From Sporothrix humicola (Eukaryota > Ascomycota > Sordariomycetes > Ophiostomatales > Ophiostomataceae), in assembly GCA_021396245.1 (NCBI GenBank), contig WNYE01000016.1, positions 248,001 through 312,000 of the forward strand: 64,000 nucleotides of DNA, written 5' to 3'. Position numbers and translations under genes: made by a program. This document shows positions 55,304-64,000 of this stretch, piece after piece; within the stretch, counting starts at the first letter, position 1; each line of letters begins with the position of its first letter. The notes beneath the pieces are model-generated. The model was given only the letters and a program-made list of their open reading frames with translations. It did not search any database and was not told the origin of the DNA.

Positions 55304-56620
55304 GTGACTCTTTTTTTCTTTTCATCTTCACTTTCCTCTGTCTCGTCTCGTCTTTTTCGCTTCGTAATCTTCACATATGCAGTCCCCCTTGCTAGGCCTT
55401 TCCTTGCCTTCGATAGGGCTTACCATAAACTAAGGGCCTTGTCCATGTTGTCTATCCTCCCTCTTTTCACTTTTTATCCCTCTTTTATACCTCCTCACAT
55501 TTTGTCCTTGCATTATTATATCGCCTTGCATAGGCTCGCTGCACATCTTTCCCACAACATTTACATGATTGTACAAGTACAAGTCAGATACAATAGATAT
55601 CATATTTTACGGGATATTGTCACTTATGTCTGTCTTTCCTGTTTATGCAAAGACAGGCAGACTGCATCTCAGAGTTACGACAGAAAATGTATTACACCGA
55701 CATACTGTCGAGACTGTGTCTGCTTCTGCCAACGCACAGCTTTTTCGCACAAAACTGGCCCGTTGCAGTGCACATCTTGCCTTTTCCTTTGCACTTGTCC
55801 CATCTTTTCCATCGCCTGCATATGCTTGATGCACTGTTTGCAGTGTCTTTTGTGCACTCATGACCTTCTGCCTCTCAAAATTATGCTTTTTCTACTTTTC
55901 CAAACCAGATGCCACCAAAAACACCCATACCAAGCCTGCTATTATGCTATGTTGTATTCTTCTGTTCGCCTGTATTTCCACGCGGCCGTCGCCGTGCACA
56001 AGTGTTCCTGCACGATTCGCAGTAATACCACACCAAACAGTAAACAGCAAACCCTCTCCAAAAGCCATCCGGTCGGCCTCTGCCGGCGCCCACACACATT
56101 TTTGGTGTCCTGCAAATGCAGATGCAATGCAACCCGGGGCGATGGCCGAGCGGAAGGAAACGCAAAAGTGGGAGATACTAACTGTCGGGACGTTGAATTT
56201 CAATGCCATTCCAAATTGCATCTTTTGTCTCTTCTCATCTTCTCTCAACGTCGTTTTACCACTTCTTTATTCTCCGTCGACACTATTTTCCAATATTTAA
56301 TACGAGCACTTTCCGTACGAGGTACACGAGATGGAGTCGTTTATTTCGGGTATCCATCCGTCCCATCCTCACGGTATCGCATTCGCACGTCGCTCCGTTC
56401 CCGATCTTTTTGCTCATCTCATTTCTGTCGTCTCTCCTATTCTTTGTCTCCTCTTTCCCATATCCCATCTCCCATCTCACAATCCACGCACATTCCTCGC
56501 ACATTCCCCTCACAAAATATTGACATCTCATTTGTATCCTATTTGTATCTAATTTGTGGCTTGGCTAAACCACCGCCGTTTACGGTTGGCTTGTGTGTGC
56601 GCCCTCTTTTGCCGCGTTGA
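55304..56620 (+). other. 438-codon open frame, probably not coding
   Basis: Open by lack of stops in pyrimidine-rich DNA. The conceptual product is dominated by Ser, Leu, Phe, Cys and His with no domain order, no GC-rich third positions and no Kozak-like start. Its length is unusual, so it is recorded, but I do not call a gene. Confidence 0.15.
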
Positions 56621-59600
56621 CTACCCAAACTGTCCAGACTATCCAACTATCCCATCTCATCTCCGCGATGCAATTCTATTTGACTCGGCTACCTTTGATG
56701 ACCTCGCGTATTATTCCCACTTATCACCTTCCCCTCACTATTGACTGACTGCCGTATAAGTACACAACAAACACACAGACTTCCGCTCAAGCTACTCCCG
56801 TTCCGAGTATCTCTCCGCTGGCCGGTCGACCGTACGTGCACTCACTTGTGTACTTGCACTGATAGTTGCCGATCTTCCCCTCACCCACACTGTACCTCCC
56901 CGACGACAGCCAGTCACCAATGTTGACAAGCTCAAAAGGACACCAAAAAGCGTACTTGAGCGGACCGACGTGCGACGCCACAGCGCACGAAGCGCTCTCT
57001 AGTCGACGCCGTCGCTTTTGGTCTTTTTGGTGCCTCTCCGGTTGACTATAGTGTGCACACCAAGAGCAAGTCGAGCCAAAAATGTCTTGAATGTCTCAAT
57101 GTCTCGCGCTGTCCGTTTTGGCCTTCTCCTCTTTTTGTGGTTTTGTCATTCGTTTTCCCACAAAAGGGGACCTCTCTGGGGCCCTAAATCCCCTAAGAAA
57201 AGCGAGCTTAGCGGACGCGAGCGCTAGACAGTTGTCAAAGAAGACCAAGAAAGTAAATACAGCGAGCGGTTCCTGACCCCTGTCACTAAGAACGACACCA
57301 GCAAAAGCTCGTCGGGCCATTGGCCGCTCTGATTCGTCCTTTTCAACCTCGAATTCTCTCCCTTTTCCCGCCCTTGCTTCACCAAGAGAAGCAAGATGCA
57401 AGGGCATCAAGCAAGAGGGCACAAGTATTACGTATCTTATGAAGTATCAAAAAGTATCAAGCCCTATCTGCTGGAATATTTGTATCGAGAACATCCTCGT
57501 TTGTGACTGTCCATGTGCTCTCATGTGAATTTGAATTTGAATTTGAATTTGTCCACATTCTTGGTCTTCTTTGATTACCTCTAACTTCTTCGATATTCTT
57601 CTTCTTCCCTTTTTCTCGTCAATTTAATTGACATCTCTCCCCGCATCCCGATTCGCTCTTTCTACGCGTCGCCTTCTTCATCGGGCCAAAGTTCGATTCA
57701 AATTTGTTCTTTTCATTGTGTTTTCTTTTCAAAATCAATATTGCCTCGCGTGGCCAAATGCTGGCGAGACCCATATCGTCTCTTTTTCTTCTTCTCTCTT
57801 TCCATTTGAATCTCTTTTCGCCTCTTCTTCCTTCTCTCATTAACTCCCCCTCTTCTTTACGAGTATTTGTAGTCTTCTCTCAACTCTTACTTTCTTTTTT
57901 ACTGGCTTTCCCAGTCTTCTGTCTCACTCTCTTTGCTTTTTCGATACTCTACGCTCCCGCTAAAACATCGCCATCCAAGACATTGACCCACTCCCTTGCA
58001 TCGAATATTCTTTCTTTTTTACCCAGCCTCTCAACCACCATTGGCTATTTTGTCGTCCATCTCGCTCTCGTCTACTTCTTGTCTGCCGGCTCTCGCTCTT
58101 GATCGACCATGTTCGACGCACATTGATGCGCATCCACGCACATCCACGCACTCTGCCCGCCGCCCGCCCCGGATCCGCGGTCCAGAGGGCTAAAAAAAGG
58201 CACCAAACAAGACCAAAAGAGACCGGGCGGTCGACAAAAAGAAACCATCAACGCCTCAATGGACCCCAGCCTGCAAGCCTTGCAGTGGTGTGCATACGAT
58301 TGTCTCACCAGCAGGTCAAGCTCGACTCGTGTTTTTGTCGTTCTCTCGACTCTCTTTTGCTCTCTCTTCCCTCTCTTCCCTCCCAAGACGATCCAGCCCC
58401 AACTCTTGTCTCACCTGCGCTCAACAGGCCCTCCTTCTCGGTGTCGCTCTGTCGCTCTTTGCTGGGCCTCTCACTCTAAAGCCTAGGGCCTCTACTGCCT
58501 CTATTCTTGTCTTTCTCTTGCCTTTTCCCGCCCACTGTCCTGTCTTGTCTCCCGTAATGCCGTCGTAATAGACGTCGATTGACGCCGATCCTGCCCGTAT
58601 TCTCTGTAAACGACCCCGTTATCTGTCATCCTGGCACGCCGTCCGTAGGCCATAGGCCTCGATCTGGCCTTATTCGTCCCGTACCAAGATACAGTGTGCC
58701 CTCCAAAATACTTTATCTTTCTTTTGCCCTCCACTCTAGAGCACTCTGCCCTGCGAGAGTGTCGATCACCAAGCCCGGATCTGCCCCTTTGCTCGCTCTT
58801 CTGCGAATCAACGGCTCCTGTCTGCGGCCTTTGGTTCTTCCAGTCCTTCCCAAGCTTCTCAAGGGAGGCTCTCAGACGGCGAGGTGTCCGAAAGAGGCCT
58901 TCCGAGCAAAAGGTCCACCTCGAAAGTGCCCTCCCCTCTCGCATCAATCCCATCATTTCTCATTATTTCACCTTATTTCCTTTTCGGCCTGTTTTTGGTC
59001 TTGGGTCGCAGTGTGCTGGGATACTGATGGGACTACTACGTCCTCCAAAATGTCCAAATGTCGTATTGCCGTTGCATTTTCATCTTCGCCCTAAATTTCA
59101 CCACTGCCAGTTGATGCTAGTGGAGAGAATGAGGGCTCAAAAAGAGAGCCCAAGAGAGCTAAACTCTCCCCCGGTGCAGGCCTCCCCTGTAGTTGACTGG
59201 GGTTGAGAGCCTGGCGTGGGCCTGTTATGGGGCAAATCAGTCAAAATGTCAAAGAGTCCAGGGATTTGGGTGGCCCAAGAGCCTAGACCAGCTCACCAAG
59301 CCTGGACCTTGACACACCTTTTTCCTTGACAAGACTCGCCTCATTCAGGTCTCTGGTCAGTGCTTCTTTTCAAACGGTTGCATTTTTCGAATTGCTCCAA
59401 TTTCAGACTTTTAACGTCCATCCTTCTGGCGGAGATGCGCCGTATTCAAAGGGAGATCAAACACGAATCTGAACAAATCTGTTTTCATCTGTATCTGCAT
59501 TTCTGCATCTCTGCATCTCTCATCTCTTCAGCAAAAATGGTAAATCAGCAAATCATCAGAAAATCGAGGCTCTGCTGCAGCAAGCCAGGCCTATCAGGGT

Positions 59601-62600
59601 CCGGGTCCATCCAACTTTCTTTTCCAACATTGATCTCGATCTCATCGGTTTGATAGTGTTGGTGTTGGAAGAAAGTACAATTATCCGCTGCCAATATGAC
59701 ATATGTCAACAATGATAAAAGTACCAACATCAACAATGAAAAAAGGGCAAAATATCTGGCAGCCGACAGACATCCGGGCCGTAGCCAGGGACACTGACAT
59801 ATCGCCTTATCAAAAGGACGAGGACAAGGACAGCCAAGGACAGGCACAGGCACAAAAGCAAACGCCGGACAAAAGTACTCGTCTCCTCGCCGCTATTTCG
59901 CTTCCTTGCAAAGTCGTATCATTCCTGTCCACCAGGTCTGGCCAAGATGCATGTCAAAAAAGACCGAGGAGCTCTGAAAGGCCTAAAATTGCCGTTGCGA
60001 CAAGACTTTGCAAGACTAAGACGTCCGTGCTCAACGGCACTAACACTTTACTGCCGTTGCGCGCCGCCGCGCCGCTCCTTCGCCATACGGTAGCCTCACT
60101 TTTCACGTTTTTGTGGCTGTTTTGACTGCTCTCTGGCCACTCTTTGACCACTTGCCCTGTCCTCTTTGACCTTTTCGTAAAAGACGGGCGTCACAGAAAA
60201 AGCCACACGCGTTGATAGTCGCGATCGTGCGAACGAAAACCGCCGAAAATACCCCAAAAAGCGTGGCCTCATGTGCCTCTCTCCATCTGTCGTTCGTTCG
60301 TCACAGACACTCACAAACTCTTGCAAACTCTGGTAAACACTCCCGTGCTCTATCCGCCCGGCGTCTGTGCTGGTGCACGGAGCAGTTGGTGAGATGAGCG
60401 TGTCGTTGTTGTATTTTGTCTGATTTTTGTGTGGTTTTGTGCGCAGACTTTGCTAAATTCTCCGTATCGTCCGTGTGTTGCATACTCTTGCAGCTATCCA
60501 GTTGCATGCTATGGTCGTGCACCGTTGAATCATTGTTCTGTTTCGTCGCTCCCGATTGTTTTATGCTGCTATGGCAGGAAGTTTGAATACTAGTTTTAGG
60601 TTTTGAGGCTTTTGCTGGAGATAATAGCCCGGCTGTGATATTACTTCGTACTCCGTAACGCCCGTAAAGCAGAAGGAACGACGGAAGGATGGTTGCCATA
60701 TTGCGTGGGAAGCATTACTTGCAGAGGGAAGGAGCGATAGATGTGGCCAAAATCCGTCATGTATTTTTGTATTGTATTTTGTGTGGTGTGTGCTCTGTAT
60801 TTTCAAGGCGAATTTAGGAGTGCGTCGCGCCTTCCTCTGATTGGACAATGGCAACATATCGCGCCTTCCTCTGCAGGTGAGCTATCACTTTGTAAACAGA
60901 AAAAATGGCAAGAACTACCCAAAAACCACCAGTACGAAGGCAAGAGACAAAAAATGAGGGAACAAAGACGTCACTAGAGGAAGGAGCCTGCATGAACGCT
61001 CTTTCCTGCACTTTGTTGCTTCCTTTTTTTGTGTTTTGGGACATTTTTGAGGTAAAAACTGAGAAGCCCCTTTTTGGGCCGTTTTCTCTTTTCACTTCTC
61101 CCTCACTTCCTCGTCGTCTCTCGCTTCTCGCCGGTTGTTCCGTTTTGTATATCCCGCGTTCCGTACTCTCGCCGGTCTTCCGTCCCATCGTGAAGTCGTG
61201 TCGTCACCATGTCTTTCCATGTCTTGGAAGCTTCCTTTTAGCCCACTTTTCGTCTTCCCTCGCAGTCCCGCCCTACAGCTGAATTCCAGGCTCTCGCAGG
61301 GCGGAATAAGCTCTCCAGAACTGGCAGAGCCCTATCTCGACATCCACTCTGCTCAATTGCAAAAGGAAACTCGAAAAGCAAAAGCAAAAAAGAACGACAG
61401 AACAGAAGAGCAAAACAGCAACGATCGGCACGCCTTTCCCCTTTTTCTGAGGCTTTCCCTCCACACTGAGCCACCGCTATCATCGCCCAGCCCGTTCAGC
61501 GTCAGTCCAGCGCCCTTCTTTCAGCGCCCAGCGCCCATCTTTCAGCGGCTCCAGCGACTTTCAGCACGCCATCTGCTCCCCCTCCAGGCGTGCAAATCGC
61601 CCCAACCCTGACGACGATCTCCCGCCCTCCGGCCTCTCCAGATCGGCTCTCGTTGCTTTTTCGTGAGCTTTTGTCTCGCTCTACTGTACGAGCACAAAGG
61701 CAAAAAGTACGCTCACTGGCTCTGCCTCGGTCTCTTGTGTCTCTTCTGTCTCCTCTCTCCTCTCTCTGTTCATCTTTGCCAGATCGAGCATCTTCCCAGT
61801 CGACATTTGAGAAACCGTCCGAGTATCAAGAGGGTCTTGAGAGGGTCTCTTGGGTCCGGGTCTCACCCTCTTTCTCAGCTTGCATGCTCCCCTCTGTCCC
61901 TCCTTGCGGCCCCTCTTCCTCTATCTTACCTTTTTGTCCTATCCTGTCTTTGACTCTTTGGCCCTCACTGCCCTATCTGGCAAGAAAGCATCCCTTTTTG
62001 TCACTGTCCAAGCATATCCAAGCCTTCCAAGCCTCACTCAGGCTTCTGCAAAACGGCCGAGGACGACCGTGGATCTACGGATTTCCCGTTTCCGCCTGAG
62101 CATTAAACACAAACGATCCTCTTCTAGCAAGATCGTTTCAAGATATGCACTGCATTTGAAGAATTCTCCGGCATGGTATTTGCAAATACAGTATCAATTG
62201 CAAACAGGGGAAGCATCCGAAAGGAAAACAGGAAGCTGGAAACAAAACAGACGCACTCTTGCTCAAACTATTCCTGGTCAGCCTGCTCGGATTTGCATCC
62301 GGTCGCCTGCACTACTGGTACACGCCCCCTCCATCACCAGCCTGTCGGGCGAGCAACTCTTTTGTCGACTTGTTTGTCGACTTCTACTCGTCCTCTTACC
62401 AGCGTCTTCCCTCAACCTCTAACCTTTCCTATTTGCATCTGGTCTCGCCGCCGGTGCTCCAGCTGCTGTCTTTGCCTTTGTATCTTGGCCCCGTCCTTGG
62501 CTCTGGCTGGCTGTTTTCTCTGTTTTTTGTGAGTCGTGCGCTCTCCACTCGCCCTAGATCTATCGCATCTAGTGTAAGTGGGCCGCTCACCACCAAAAGG

Positions 62601-64000
62601 GAAACAAAAGTATTAGCCATAGCCGGTACTCAGAACCTGTACACAAAACGCAACCCGCAAACCGCTATTGCTCATCCCCTCTGCTTTTCGATTCCTCCGT
62701 TGTTTCTTCCTGTCTCGAACGGCAACCCTCACTCTCCTTGTCTCTTTGTTCCCCTCGCAATTCTTGCATGAGGTTCATGAAATAAGGAAAAGAGACCCTG
62801 GTCGTCTCCTCTTTTGCAAGGTTAGTAGCAACTCGTTCTTGCTCGCTATCCCAGTTGATAGCAAACTTATGCATGCACTTGCTTCTTCCGCTGTTTGGTT
62901 CTGTGCCTCTGCACAGTATCTCTGTATCGTCAATTACCACATTCTTCTCGGCTATGCTTTCTTTTTTATTTGGATTTTTTCCCCCTGATTCGAATCTCAA
63001 GCACGCCCGGCCCCCCGTCCTCCTCCGTTCTTCATCTTGTTTTGTCTTGATTTACTGCATCCTTGCAATACACGCTTTTGTTTCTTTTTTTGTCGGTTTA
63101 CCTATGTAGCTCTCTTTTCTTTTCGCTGTGGCTTTCTTTTCTGTTTTGTTTTCTTTTTTGATCCTCCTATCTTTTCTTGTCCTCTCCACCCCGTCTCCCT
63201 TGATATCCGCTTCTCTCCCTTTTTGCTTCCTTCTCAATTCTCAGTCTCCTCTTACCTGCCTCTAACTCCACTCCCACGCAGAACGAAGGCCGCCACAAAT
63301 TGCAATTGTGGTTAAACACGCAAATCACAAAGTACTCTCTCTACCTTTTGTGCTCCATCGCCACAAAGACACCACAAATCCACCAAGCGGAAAGCGTTTA
63401 CGCTCCACGGCACGGAAGACCTTTTGCTGCCACAATCAAAAAGCCAAAACCAAAAGCCGCAAGGCGATCCATCTCGCTTGACCGCGTGCTACTGCAGGGT
63501 TCACCACGTCACGGTCCCCGTCTGCCTCTTTCTCAGTGTCCTGGTCCTAGTATCCAAAAATCCTAGCATTTTAGCATCCTGGCGTCCTAGAACCCTTGTC
63601 AAAGCTCGCCACAACGAAATCCCACGCTCAACGCCCGCCCACATCCGCACACCGCACACCCTAGACCGTCACAGCGAAACTGGGTATCCCCTCAGCCTTT
63701 TGGGCAAAGCGTTTAATTCTGTCACTTTCCTGCCCGGATCCATCTCCTTGCTTCCTTTGCCTGAGCTTCCCAGAGTCGTTTTTTGCTCTCCTTACGGTGT
63801 CTCCTTGGAGGTCATGAGTTGAAGAGGTCCTTGCTTTTTGTTTTGCGTGTCTGGTTTACATACGACGTTCTCCTCTTTTTCACAATTCTCCCTTTCTCTC
63901 TTTTTCCCTTCTTCATATTTACACAATTGCATTGCATCTTGTACGATTGCACGATTGCACATTGCACGACACCTGTGTGCCTCCCGTCAAAGCCGTCTGT
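56621..64000. other. Long gene-free region, second part
   Basis: No convincing gene or RNA. The + strand is persistently pyrimidine-rich, especially from about 61480 to the end. This is the signature of promoters and long 5' leaders of + strand genes in filamentous fungi, so a gene starting beyond 64000 is likely. Includes a GAATTT 6-bp repeat at about 57530-57550, a repeated CGCGCCTTCCTCTG motif near 60826 and 60860, and CAGCGCC-like repeats near 61510-61555. Confidence 0.5.

Noticed and set aside
55304..56620. 438-codon open reading frame
   Set aside because: It is explained by pyrimidine-rich DNA lacking stops. There is no domain, no codon bias and an erratic Cys/His/Ser-rich product. Expression data or homologues would reverse this.

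Overview
The window looks like nuclear DNA of a filamentous ascomycete, most likely a Sordariomycete. Coding regions are GC-rich and strongly codon-biased. Introns are mostly 50-170 nt with GTRNGT donors and CTAAC/CTGAC branch sites. Gene content is typical of that class: an alpha-factor-type pheromone precursor with Kex2 sites, a GH131 glucanase, a VPS62-like secreted protein and a fungal-type hexose transporter. Genes are monocistronic and widely spaced on both strands. No bacterial-style operon, CRISPR array or rRNA was seen. Splice sites were placed by reading frame, splice signals and family knowledge.

Layout. 1-117: C-terminal end of a cullin (+). 118-6252: gene-poor, with one weak small ORF. 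6253-7929: sugar transporter (+). 8280-10227: an odd patch with a 9-bp repeat array in three places, a probable multi-exon zinc-finger gene, and a short inverted, decayed copy of one transporter segment. 10379-11586: VPS62-like secreted protein (-). 13215-15538: a head-to-head pair (179-aa unknown protein and ankyrin-repeat protein) bracketed by two roughly 110-bp direct repeats. 15802-18831: superfamily 1 helicase reading frame broken by two in-frame TAG codons (-). 18863-19066: 68-bp tandem repeat. 19917-21239: SET-domain lysine methyltransferase (+). 23629-24327: pheromone precursor (+). 25104-25883: mitochondrial DUF1640/FMP32-like protein (-). 28130-33514: clathrin heavy chain (+). 35276-38322: dipeptidyl aminopeptidase (+). 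38835-39331: YbjQ/UPF0145 protein (-). 41371-42328: GH131 (+). 42774-42926: tRNA-Lys(CTT) interrupted in its T arm. 44435-46991: mitochondrial ATP synthase alpha (+). 48067-49258: ATP-dependent NAD(P)HX dehydratase (+). 49259-64000: about 14.7 kb with no convincing gene, with a pyrimidine-rich + strand.

How genes relate. Most are independent housekeeping genes. One functional link is notable: the pheromone precursor needs Kex2 cleavage and Ste13-type dipeptide trimming, and a DPP4/Ste13-family peptidase lies about 11 kb away. This link is inference, because the peptidase could equally be the vacuolar paralogue. ATP synthase alpha, the FMP32-like protein and NAD(P)HX repair all concern mitochondrial or redox metabolism.

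The items most worth a second look are the tRNA-Lys gene with an 80-bp structured insertion between T-stem and T-loop, the helicase frame with two amber codons and no frameshift, the repeat-bracketed gene pair, and the transporter relic beside the 9-bp repeat arrays.
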